This document shows, in pieces, positions 22,455-33,441 of a DNA stretch of 64,000 bases (positions are counted from its first letter, which is position 1; the number at the start of each line of letters is the position of its first letter). The notes below the pieces were generated by a model that was not told the DNA's origin, ran no database searches, and saw nothing but the letters and a program-made list of their open reading frames with translations. Position numbers and translations under genes: made by a program. Origin of the DNA: Lingula anatina (taxonomy: Eukaryota; Brachiopoda; Lingulata; Lingulida; Lingulidae). The stretch lies in assembly GCF_001039355.2 (NCBI RefSeq), contig NW_019775429.1:161470-225469 (forward strand). The letters run 5' to 3'.

Positions 22455-25400
22455 TCACTGTGTTTTGCACTGGTCTGTCTCCAGTTTGGCAGCACCACTT
22501 CCTACTTTCACAACATTACAATGTGTCTGTTTTCCCTTCACCTTCCTGACCTTGGGTTGTATCACGGGGTCTCCAGACATCTCAAGGCACTCCAAGTTCT
22601 CATCAGTGACAGCACTATGAACTGATGCCTCCTCTGTAGTGCTACTGTCAATGACGTCTACATCATTAGAAAGCGTCACCCTTTTCTTTTGTACAGACTT
22701 AAAGTCCTTGGTTTGTGAGTTTGCATCTTTCTTAGACTCCGTCACATGGTTTTCTCTTAGGACGTCTGATTTATCTGAAGGTTTTGATTTGTCAGCTGAC
22801 TGAAGACCAGTTTTTTCAGGTAAAAATGCACAATCACTCTCTGCTTGACTTGATTCTTCTTCTTTTCTAAATCCTGGAATCTTCTCCACTTTTCCCTTTC
22901 TAATTTTCTTGTGTGCCACAGAATCTAAAACAAATTTTGAAGGACAGCACTGTTAAAATATGAACATTTAGGCTGTAACAAGCCATCATAAGCAAGACAT
23001 TTCCATGGAAATTCTAAACAAGATTTCTCAGAAGAATTATTGTAAGTAAACTCTTGGTTACCAGGTTCATATTTCAGTTTGTACTCCTCCAGCTGAAGAT
23101 GTAGTTTGAGGTTGTCTCCTCTCATCTTCTCCAGTTGTCTTTCTGTCTCACACAGTTTGCTGTGGACATCCATGTATTGACTTCTCTCTGCCAACTGATT
23201 GAAACGCTTGCTATGCAGCTCCTCCTGAAGTTTACCGATTTCTTGACTGGAAGATGAAGAGAAATTCAAATGTAAAAAAAAAATCATTATAAGTTTTTTT
23301 TTAAATAATGATGTAGAAATGGTTCATCACTGCACATCCCCGACATTCAATCAATCAATACTCCAGTATCTAGGCTAACTGAATGGCTACTCACTCTTTG
23401 TTTTTGATCATATTTTGTAGATAATCCACAAAGTTCTTATCTGTGTTTCCGCTGAATGTGCTGTACTGGTCCAGGATCTGGCCTGTCTTGGCTAACTGTA
23501 ATATAACACCAGACGACAGCATAGATCATGGTATTGTCAGTAGAATATAAAAAATGCCAGTCTGCTACTGCATGTTTTGTCTGGTCTATTTCCCATCATT
23601 ACTCACTCAGGCAAGCACATGGCATTTCCATCAAATGGGTAAAGATACACTGCCAGGGTAAATGTCCCTTCACATACTGATGTCATAAGTACCAGTATCT
23701 AACACATTTTATACTCCACATGCCAATAAACCAACCGACCTCAATGCCTCTGGCAGCTGAAGTCTTTAAAATAACACCTTCAAATTCCTGGTCATAATTT
23801 GACCCACCCACCCCTTTCTTCAGCCAGTAGGCACAGAAAGCAGAAAATATCTATACCAATAATATCAAGTTATGCTAAATGAAACTATTGTGCCATTGGG
23901 TAGGGTTTAGTGGTAATGATCTGACATTAATATGAATCTTTAAAATAATCTAAACATGCAAAATGTAATAATAGAATCAAGTATCACCAATGACCATCAC
24001 ATACTTGGGGAAAGATGTTCTTTCAAAGCAAAACAAAGGAAAAGAAAGAGAAACCCTTTTCCCCCCAAGTTATGCTACTTATTTTTAATGATACATCCCT
24101 TCATCAGCTCACTTATTTCTCTCCTCAATCTATCTTCTTACCTCCAATTTTTCATACTTGTTCAGTTGCTCTGTGAGTCTCTGTATTTCGGCAGTAGCCA
24201 GAGTGAGCTGGGATTGCAATCTGTCCATCTGGGCTACGTCAGCTCTTCCTACTGACATCTGTAGCACTGCCGCCAGCTGCATCTGAACACATAAATCATA
24301 ACAATACATAATTACTGTGTGATTTTGTAGTATGAATTTCACCATGATGACCAAGTGAATTGCAAGGAAGTTAATTCATCTGTTATTATCAACTATCTTA
24401 TTACCTCCGCCAAGGAGGTTGTTTTCACCCCTGTTTGTCTGTCTGTCATCAACATAACTCAAAAAGTTATGGACTGATTTTGATGAAATTTTCAGGAATT
24501 GTCAGAAATGGGCCAAGGAACAGTTTTTGGTGGTGATTCGGATCAATAATCAATAATCAAAAAACTAAGTTATGGACCGATTTTGATGAAATTTTCAGGA
24601 ACTGTCAGATGTGGGCCAAGGAACAGATGATTAGTTTTTGGTGGTGATCCAGATCAATAATCAATCAATAATCTATAATCAAAAATATAAAAATTTTAGG
24701 GGTGAAACGGCATTGGAAGGAGACTTTGCTGCCTTGGCGAAGGTCTGCGCTCTCTGAGTGCTTTTCTAGTTACAACAGTCATTAACCAAGATGGCCAAAA
24801 TGACCTGGGAAAACTGGAAAATCATTTCCAACACTGTTGGAAAAATGATGTTAGTGTCACAGATACAACACTACAATGTTTATAATAAAGTGATGAGAAA
24901 TTTAAAGGAAAATATCACTACATCATCCACATAGTATTACAAACAGCAATAACAACTCCTAAACTCATCATAATAACAATATAATACTGGTAACCCCCCA
25001 GTGTCAGTGTCTTTTACTTTGTGTTTGTGTTGTTGTCTGTTCATCTCATACTAACTGTTCATAATAACAATATAATACTGGTAACCCCCCAGTGTTAGTG
25101 CCTTACTTTGAGTTTGTGCAGGTGTTGTCTGTTCATCTCATACTGACTCTTCATGGAGTCAAACTGCACCTTGAGGGAGATCAACTTCTTCTCTGCCTCC
25201 TGACGCTTGTCATCCAGCTGATTGAAATATGGAAACAATTTAACACCTTTAAAATGTCAACATCATTTTATCAGACAACTGAAGAATGTTCTTGCCTTAA
25301 ATGAAGTCTGAGAGAGAGGTGCTTTCCTGTCAGCACTGTTCACAAGCACTGATAAGTCAATAGTTTATATACATCATTAAGATATCAACAACAGCTCACC

Positions 25401-28400
25401 TCACCAAACAAAGAGTTTCCTTTCTCCTTGTGGTCAGCAGCATCCATTCTGGCCAGGTCAAGCTGGACATTCAGCCCCTGGACCTCAGCTCTGCAGGTCT
25501 GGAATACAAGAATGATTATTACAGTGACCAGTGACTTTACAGTGACCATTATAGTGACCATTATACTGTGACTGTTTCACAGTGACCATTGCACTGACCA
25601 TTACAGTGACCATTATACAGTGACTGTTTCACAGTGACCGTTTCAGTTACCATTACACAGTGGTCGTTACACAGTGACTGTTATATAGTGACCATTATAC
25701 ACTGACCATTACACAGTGACCATTATACAGTGACTGTTTCACAGTGACCGTTTCACAGTGACTGTTTCAGTGACTTCTACTCAGTGATTGTTACACAGTG
25801 ACTGTTACACATCAACTTTCCTGTAGGGCTTTAATAACAGTCTATACTTTATGATAACAACAATTCATTTCTGCAATTGCAATTCTGTGGTTGAAGTTTT
25901 ACAATGAATTTTGAATGCACACATCTTCAAAATATCTCTTGAACATACATAAAAAAAATGACACATTAAATCTGAAAATGTTGACAATATACTTTGTCCT
26001 TGAAGGGCAAGTGACTTTACAAACTCATTCAATCTCTAAGAACAGCCAAATTCCCAACTTTAACTGGTAGTGGGCCTCATAGTGCACACACTTAGTGTCA
26101 TAGTTCATAATTTTACCACTAAAATAAGCTAATCATACACAGAATATCAATGAATATATACACACAGTATGTAAGCAAGCACGCATGTGTACACACAGTT
26201 TATATTCAATCAAGCAGAGGGACAGGCAGACAGCAACAGACGACAGACAGACAGACAGCAACAGGCAGACAGACAAACAGACAAGCAGGCAGACAGACAG
26301 ACAGGCAGACAGACAGGCAGACTACCTCCAAGGCATTGTAGTAGGATGTGGCCTTGCATTCCTTTTCCTCCACCTCCTCAGTTTTTGTTGCCAGCTGACT
26401 TCTAAGTGATCCTGCCTCTAACTGGAGCTGCTGCACCTCTGCCTGGGCCTCAGACAGCTCCTTGGAGAGGTTCATCTGGGGAAAATAATAGACTTTATCA
26501 AAACAAATCTACTCAACTGTAGCTGCTGCACCTCTGCCTGGGCCTCAGACAGCTCCTTGGAGAGGTTCATCTGGGGAAAATAATAGACTTTATCAAAACA
26601 AATCTACTCAACTGTAGCTGCTGCACCTCTGCCTGGGCCTCAGACAGCTCCTTGGAGAGGTTCATCTGGGGAAAATAATAGACTTTATCAAAACAAATCT
26701 ACTCAACTGTAGCTGCTGCACCTCTGCCTGGGCCTCAGACAGCTCCTTGGAGAGGTTCATCTGGGGAAAATAATAGACTTTATCAAAACAAATCTACTCA
26801 ACTGTAGCTGCTGCACCTCTGCCTGGGCCTCAGACAGCTCCTTGGAGAGGTTCATCTGGGGAAAATAATAGACTTTATCAAAACAAATCTACTCAACTGT
26901 AGCTGCTGCACCTCTGCCTGGGCCTCAGACAGCTCCTTGGAGAGGTTCATCTGGGGAAAATAATAGACTTTATCAAAACAAATCTACTCAACTGTAGCTG
27001 CTGCACCTCTGCCTGGGCCTCAGACAGCTCCTTGGAGAGGTTCATCTGGGGAAAATAATAGACTTTATCAAAACAAATCTACTCAACTGTAGCTGCTGCA
27101 CCTCTGCCTGGGCCTCAGACAGCTCCTTGGAGAGGTTCATCTGGGGAAAATAATAGACTTTATCAAAACAAATCTACTCAACTGTAGCTGCTGCACCTCT
27201 GCCTGGGCCTCAGACAGCTCCTTGGAGAGGTTCATCTGGGGAAAATAATAGACTTTATCAAAACAAATCTACTCAACTGTAGCTGCTGCACCTCTGCCTG
27301 GGCCTCAGACAGCTCCTTGGAGAGGTTCATCTGGGGAAAATAATAGACTTTATCAAAACAAATCTACTCAACTGTAGCTGCTGCACCTCTGCCTGGGCCT
27401 CAGACAGCTCTTTGGAGAGGTTCATCTGGGGAAAATAATAGACTTTATCAAAACAAATCTACTCAACTGTAGCTGCTGCACCTCTGCCTGGGCCTCAGAC
27501 AGCTCTTTGGAGAGGTTCATCTGGGGAAATAATAGACTATATAAAGACAAATCTTCTGTGGAACATGAAAAAAAATTCTACATGCCTCATATTGTGTATA
27601 GAGTTGACCCCAGCACCTACCCTCTCATACTGCAGGTAGGTGACCTCACAGAAAAGTTGACCCCAGCACCTACCCTCTCACACTGCAGGTTGGTGACCTC
27701 ACAGTAAAGTTGACCCCAGCACCTACCCTCTCACACTGCAGGTTGGTGACCTCACAGTAAAGTTGACCCCAGCACCTACCCTCTCACACTGCAGGTTGGT
27801 GACCTCAGAGTAAAGTTGTGCCATCTCCTCGCTGCACGTCTCGTTCATCCTGGTAACCACCTGCTCCAGCTGGTCCTGTGCCTCCTTCAACAACGCCTCC
27901 AGCTGCCCCACCTTCTCTGTCATCTGGCGCTCTGTCAGCTGAGATCTCTCCTCACTGGCCTGGAGACACTCTATCTGAAATATTATATACACTGGTCAAT
28001 ATTAATACAGTCTGTCAGCTGAGATCTCTCCTCACTGGCCTGGAGACAGTCTATCTGAAATATTATATACACTGGTCAATATTAATACAGTCTGTCAGCT
28101 TATTTAGTCTACTGTGGAAATGCTGGCCTCACCTGACTTTTCAGTTCTGCCACTTTGGAGGAATGTTCAGCATCTGGGAGGTGGGATAATTCCTCGGCCT
28201 GCTGTCTCAAGGTTTGCTTCAAGTTGTCAATCTCCTCAGAATAATTCTGCTCCATGAGAACCTTGCTCTGTAACTTCATCTGCAGGCTGTACTTCTCTTG
28301 CTCCAAAGTCTGGAAGACAATATCTTCACACTGTACCTCTATCTTAACAGTGTAGTCTGTATACACAGAGCTCTAGCTGTCACTGTACCTCTGTCTTAAC

Positions 28401-29814
28401 AGTGTAGTCTGTATACACAGAGCTCTAGCTGTCACTGTACCTCTGTCTTAACAGTGTAGTCTGTATACACAGAGCTCTAGCTGTCACTGTACCTCTGTCT
28501 TAACAGTGTAGTCTGTATACACAGAGCTCTAGCTGTCACTGTACCTCTGTCTTAACAGTGTAGTCTGTATACACAGAGCTCTAGCTGTCACTGTACCTCT
28601 GTCTTAACAGTGTAGTCTGTATACACAGAGCTCTAGCTGTCACTGTACCTCTGTCTTAACAGTGTAGTCTGTATACACAGAGCTCTAGCTGTCACTGTAC
28701 CTCTGTCTTAACAGTGTAGTCTGTATACACAGAGCTCTAGCTGTCACTGTACCTCTGTCTTAACAGTGTAGTCTGTATACACAGAGCTCTAGCTGTCACT
28801 GTACCTCTGTCTTAACAGTGTAGTCTGTATACACAGAGCTCTAGCTGTCACTGTACCTCTGTCTTAACAGTGTAGTCTGTATACACAGAGCTCTAGCTGT
28901 CACTGTACCTCTGTCTTAACAGTGTAGTCTGTATACACAGAGCTCTAGCTGTCACTGTACCTCTGTCTTAACAGTGTAGTCTGTATACACAGAGCTCTAG
29001 CTGTCACTGTACCTCTGTCTTAACAGTGTAGTCTGTATACACAGAGCTCTAGCTGTCACTGTACCTCTGTCTTAACAGTGTAGTCTGTATACACAGAGCT
29101 CTAGCTGTCACTGTACCTCTGTCTTAACAGTGTAGTCTGTATACACAGAGCTCTAGCTGTCACTGTACCTCTGTCTTAACAGTGTAGTCTGTATACACAG
29201 AGCTCTAGCTGTCACTGTACCTCTATCTTAACAGTGTAGTCTGTATACACAGAGCTCTAGCTGTCACTGTACCTCTATCTTAACAGTGTAGTCTGTATAC
29301 ACAGAGCTCTAGCTGTCACTGTACCTCTATCTTAACAGTGTAGTCTGTATACACAGAGCTCTAGCTGTCACTGTACCTCTATCTTAACAGTGTAGTCTGT
29401 ATACACAGAGCTCTAGCTGTCACTGTACCTCTATCTTAACAGTCTAGTCTGTATACACAGAGCTCTAGCTGTCACTGTACCTCTATCTTAACAGTGTAGT
29501 CTGTAAACACAGAGCTCTAGCTGTCACTGTACCTATATCTTAACAGTGTAGTCTGTATACACAGAGCTCTAGCTGTCACTGTACCTCTATCTTAACAGTG
29601 TAGTCTGTATACACAGAGCTCTAGCTGTCATTGTACCTCTATCCTGGCTGTCATGGACCTCCGTGACTCCTCTAACTCCTTGTTCAGCTCTCGGTTGTCC
29701 TCTAACAGCGACTTGCCAATCTCTGCTGCCCTCTGGAGGTTGGTTTCACTCTCAGACAGCTGCTGTCGCAATTTCTGTATCTCCATCTCAGCACCAGACA
29801 TCACAGTAGTTTTC
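22455..29814 (-). CDS. SPDL1: protein Spindly (dynein-dynactin adaptor), complete, ten exons
   Basis: Exons on the minus strand: 29814-29637 (ATG at 29801), 28309-28133, 27974-27780, 26475-26326, 25498-25400, 25217-25107, 24282-24142, 23495-23395, 23246-23062, 22924-22455. All phases match and the total is 597 residues, close to the roughly 605 I recall for human Spindly. Spindly recruits dynein-dynactin to kinetochores through the RZZ complex and helps strip checkpoint proteins. Visible hallmarks are nearly continuous coiled coil, the KATSYYNALE block resembling the conserved CC1-box region, and KGNSLFGE matching the Spindly motif that contacts the dynactin pointed end. LEEYKLKYEP is also conserved. 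The C-terminus CKTQ is a CaaX box with terminal glutamine, fitting the farnesylation that vertebrate Spindly uses for kinetochore targeting. Several introns are filled with arrays that copy their own splice sites. Confidence 0.92.
24404..24769. mobile_element. MITE-like element with CCTCCGCCAAGG ends, in SPDL1 intron 7
   Basis: It starts CCTCCGCCAAGGAGGTT and near its far end has CCTTGGCGAAGGTCTGCG, whose reverse complement matches the start. Inside are two tandem copies of about 107 bases with GATTTTGATGAAATTTTC and GGTGGTGATCC. I recall this sequence type as a short, widely dispersed repeat in many animal genomes, but cannot name its family. It is non-coding. Confidence 0.6.
25009..25150 (-). 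repeat. 84-bp duplication spanning the SPDL1 exon 6 donor
   Basis: The real exon 6 end at 25107 is followed (minus strand) by a second, decayed copy around 25009-25062. It includes the exon tail (plus-strand GTTGTCTGTTCATCTCATAC) and the exon-intron junction. The duplicate carries small indels, so it is older than the near-perfect arrays. Confidence 0.75.
25510..25830. repeat. degenerate CAGTGACCATTA-type repeat
   Basis: Many imperfect 12 to 20-base units based on CAGTGACCATTA and CAGTGACTGTTTCA in the intron just upstream (minus strand) of SPDL1 exon 5. Exon sequence itself is not included. Confidence 0.75.
26216..26322. repeat. GACA/CAGA microsatellite
   Basis: An interrupted (GACA)n tract immediately downstream of the SPDL1 exon 4 donor on the minus strand. 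Open frames through it are artefacts of the repeat. Confidence 0.85.
26425..27540 (-). repeat. 95-bp array spanning the SPDL1 exon 4 acceptor, about 11-12 copies
   Basis: Each unit holds intron end CTATTATTTTCCCCAG plus the first ~50 bases of exon 4 (encoding MNLSKELSEAQAEVQQL), then jumps back to intron sequence. The copy abutting 26425-26475 is continuous with the rest of the exon; the others lie in intron 3. Units are nearly identical, with one C/T change (CTCCTTGG to CTCTTTGG) shared by the last two, at the right end. Confidence 0.95.
27603..27815 (-). repeat. 53-bp array spanning the SPDL1 exon 3 donor, four copies
   Basis: Units start at 27603, 27656, 27709 and 27762. Each carries the last ~30 bases of exon 3 (EVTNLQCER) and the donor GTAGGTGCTGGGG. 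The exon-joined copy is the rightmost; the three other donor copies follow in intron 3 on the minus strand. Confidence 0.92.
27932..28101 (-). repeat. 80-bp duplication spanning the SPDL1 exon 3 acceptor
   Basis: Two copies (27932 and 28012, with a trailing fragment at 28092). Each contains the intron end ATATTTCAG and the first ~40 bases of exon 3 (IECLQASEERSQL). Exon 3 therefore has tandem duplication at both of its edges. Confidence 0.92.
28320..29650 (-). repeat. 52-bp array spanning the SPDL1 exon 1 donor, about 25 copies
   Basis: Almost the whole of intron 1 is this array. The unit includes a variant of the exon tail and donor (minus strand AAGATAGAG then GTACAGTGACAGC); the true donor is ATAGAG then GTACAATG at 29637. 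Copies near the real exon read CTCTATC and distal ones CTCTGTC on the plus strand, showing homogenised blocks within the array. Confidence 0.92.
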
Positions 29815-32800
29815 CTGCTAAAACAAAAGTTCTTGAACCATTATAATCGTGTTTTCAACAAAATTTTGAAAGTGCCCATACAGTCTGAGAGATAAACAGC
29901 CATTATCAAAGTATTTGGTCTTATATAAAACAAAACAAAAAAAAATGTCTTTTCTTTCAGAGCTGTACTAGTACAGGTTAGAAATTAATTGATATAAGCA
30001 ATCAGATGCATGGTTTGATCAATCCACAGATGTGGATCTTTATATGTAGATGTAATAGGATTATAATGGTATAGTATGGATATATGTACACAGATAAATA
30101 CAGACACATCTATGTGCTGTTTATTACCAGTTTCAGGGTATAAAGAACTTTTCATACATTTGGAATGAATATCTTAAACTTATATAAATTTAGTACTAGT
30201 AAGCTTCATTCAAGTGTGGGCCCAAAATAGGACATTACATTTCTAACTTACATAGCGTATAACGCAATCCAAAGATTCCACAGTTCATGTCAAATTTACT
30301 TAAGGTTGCATTTATAAAGAAAAACCCAATGATCAGTTAAATGATTTATTCATCAGTCAGTAACTACATATTTTAAGTCAAGTCTCCAACCCTTAACTCT
30401 CTGAAATTGCATCCATCTTCCACGTGCTCCCAAGATCATCTCTCCCAATCTCCTCCCAAGTTATTCACTCCCAAAGCCTATATACTGATTTCTTATCTTA
30501 GGTGGATCCAATGCTGCACAAGTGACTTGTGTGCAATGAAGGCAAACCTTAATTCCTTATAATTGTATAGTTAATTGCTTTACATTTGTGTGGTACAAAG
30601 AAGCTGACACATTTCTCAAGAACTCTTGGGCAGCAATAAGTTTCATCATACAACATCAAAATATATATTTTTATCTTCACATCAGACACAACAAGGGTAT
30701 CAGTGTCCTTGCGAAGCGCCCATGAACAAATTTAACATTCTGTGGTTCCCAAAGTTTTCAAGGGCTAGGGCAATACTTTTGGCATATACCCCCCTACCAC
30801 ACCTACAAATCTTTGATTCTTATTTATTTTAAGGTTAGAAATGGGTCGACATTGAACAATGTCTATATTCAAATACACTGTATTATCGGGCCGTATTATC
30901 TAGAGAAGTTAGGAAATTTACCAAATCAGTATTTGTATTTTTAGCTGTCTGAATGAGATAACAGCTCCTGTGATAATAGTTGCCCTCTTACAATTTAACG
31001 GGCCTGATATTTCAAATTAAAATATCAAAAATTTAGTAAATGAATTGCCGAACTAATTCACAGCAAGCAAATCAAATCAAAGATGGTAGGTTTGACATCC
31101 AGATTCGCGTTCCTTATTTCAGTAGTAATTACAAAGTGGAATTTGGTCGCTGACGAAAGAAAGATAGAGAACAAGAAGAAAAGATCCCTTTGTCGAAAAT
31201 TGAGTAATAAAACAAGCTACAACCGATATGATACCCACTGAATATTACGCTTTGCTTGTTTGAATTCTCCAATATGGCGCCGCTTCAAATATTGACCTAT
31301 GATAAATCAGCATTACATTTTGTCCGTATACACAACAAGACACAAACGAGATGCACTGAAGGAGATGGAAAGTGAAAGTAATAAATGAAGAAAATGGCCA
31401 CCTTTTGCGGTGTAGATTATGTGCACAAAAAGTACATACTAATGCATCTGTGACGTACATGTGACAATTAGTTTATTATATTCCATATTATTTTAACTGG
31501 TAGAATATACCCCCAATATAAAGAAAAAGAAAAAATACACCACTGACGCTCACATATTCAGACAGGAACAAGCTTGAACAGCATTTTGCTAGAAGTTACT
31601 AGCACTCTGGAGAGTTTTTCAACCTGTTATGAAATTTACACCATTTTCTCAATAGAATATGTTATTTGAGATGCACGTTGAAAGCTTCAAAACTGAAAAG
31701 CAGGCCATCCTTTGGTTCCATTCTATACAGTAAAAGCATGACAAAGGCTACAAAAATATCTTGAATGCTTCCAAAATAATGTACAATTATCTGAAAAGTT
31801 GATTTTTTTTTCATTGAAGAGAGAGAGAGTAATTACTGTATTTCTTTTTTTTAAATCCTGTCTTGAAATTTAATTTTAATTTTTCTCTTTGGAACATGTT
31901 ATTTGAGAACTACATTAGTGTATGATAATATATGGGACTCCCTCCTATTTGCTGTAAAAATATCACAAAGGCAACTGATAAGAGAAATTTTTTTCCTCCT
32001 CCTTTTTGTCACAAGTGTCCTATGTAGGCCCATTCACATTCTGTCAAAAAAAGTATCCATGTATGTCGGCAACTACTGCATAGAAGAATTTGAAATTTTG
32101 TACGGAAGCGATCAGTTTTGCAGTGCATAAAACAAATGTCCGTGCAGTTTTTTGGTTAACCACTACCAGGGTGGGAGATATTACTGGCACATTTCAGAGA
32201 ACCAAATGACTGTCTATTTATCTAAACACATATATGTGAATATCTTGTGAAAAATCAATCAGTGGCTTTGGTAGAGGGTAACAAACAGTCAGCTTGCCAT
32301 TTCTCCCACATGACCTCGAGGTCAGGTCATGGAAGATCGGTCTGTGAAAAGCCATATCGTTACCGCCTGTGGGCTTATGATTTTAAAAATTTGTCAAAAA
32401 TTACAGCTTGACAAAATCGTAGAGACCACGGACACCATATTTTTTATTTTAGGTCTGGACATTGGTCAACTGTGCTGTCTTGTTATTTCTTCACATAAGT
32501 TGCGACATTGTTTAAAATTAATGTCAATACAGGGAAATATTCAAATATTATATTAAATTAAACTAAATTCTCTAGGATCCACATTCCACAGTAATGTAGT
32601 ATAATACATACCTTACAATATTGCTTATTATAAAGATTTTATATTATAATAACTGAAATTTGCTGAAGACAGTGTGTGATAATTATCAATAAGATTGTTC
32701 ATGGTTATATTTACTAAAGATTTTTGTGATAATAATCACATGCTTTGTAACGAAAAAAAAAAAATAAAGTGAAACAGCTATGTTTCATTCTTTTCACCCA

Positions 32801-33441
32801 GAGCATCATCAGGCAGAATGCCCACAGATAGTTAGGTGTTGTGATTGTCACTTGGGTTAGTAAGTGGCCAGTTGTTTAAGATCTAACTGGCCAAAAGCCC
32901 AGAGTTGATGTTATGATGCAGTCTTGTTGCCATCAACTACTGCTCTGGATTTTTTTCCATTTACACAATTTATATATGTGAAAGATACAAATAATGTTAC
33001 AACAGATGAAATGAGACACAAATAAGAATTTTTTTTTTTTTGTATATTTGTTTATTTGTTCCTAAATGAAAATATTCACCTCTTAATATGTACAGTCCAA
33101 TTTACCATAGTTTTAAAACCACTATTTACAACCTCAGAACACCCCAAATAACCACCATTAAGTTTTTGAGTGCTTTGATTAAAATTTCTTTTTTATGTAA
33201 TAAATTTCATAATTTATACCCACAATACAATACTCAATTCATCTTATCTGAGGCTGTTACATGTTCATATTTTAATATCAAAATAGTAGCAAGTTGTGGG
33301 GGTTCTCATCCTCAACCACTGTCACAGTTTCAGTTAAAGTGAACAAACCCCCAAGTCAATGAAATAATTACACCTCACTGGAAAAAGCTCATGGAATATA
33401 TAAACTCCATTGCTATGTCTCCTTGTCAGCTGATATCTTCA
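29815..33441. other. region upstream of SPDL1 and downstream of COG5
   Basis: No coding exon recognised. Around 31080-31280 the sequence is locally less AT-rich and includes AATATGGCGCCGC, so the SPDL1 promoter or a 5' untranslated exon may lie there. A candidate COG5 polyadenylation signal (minus AATAAA) is at 33051-33056. The rest is AT-rich with short homopolymers. Confidence 0.4.

Noticed and set aside
26150-26409. Plus-strand frames rich in RQTDRQ
   Set aside because: Produced by the GACA microsatellite next to SPDL1 exon 4.
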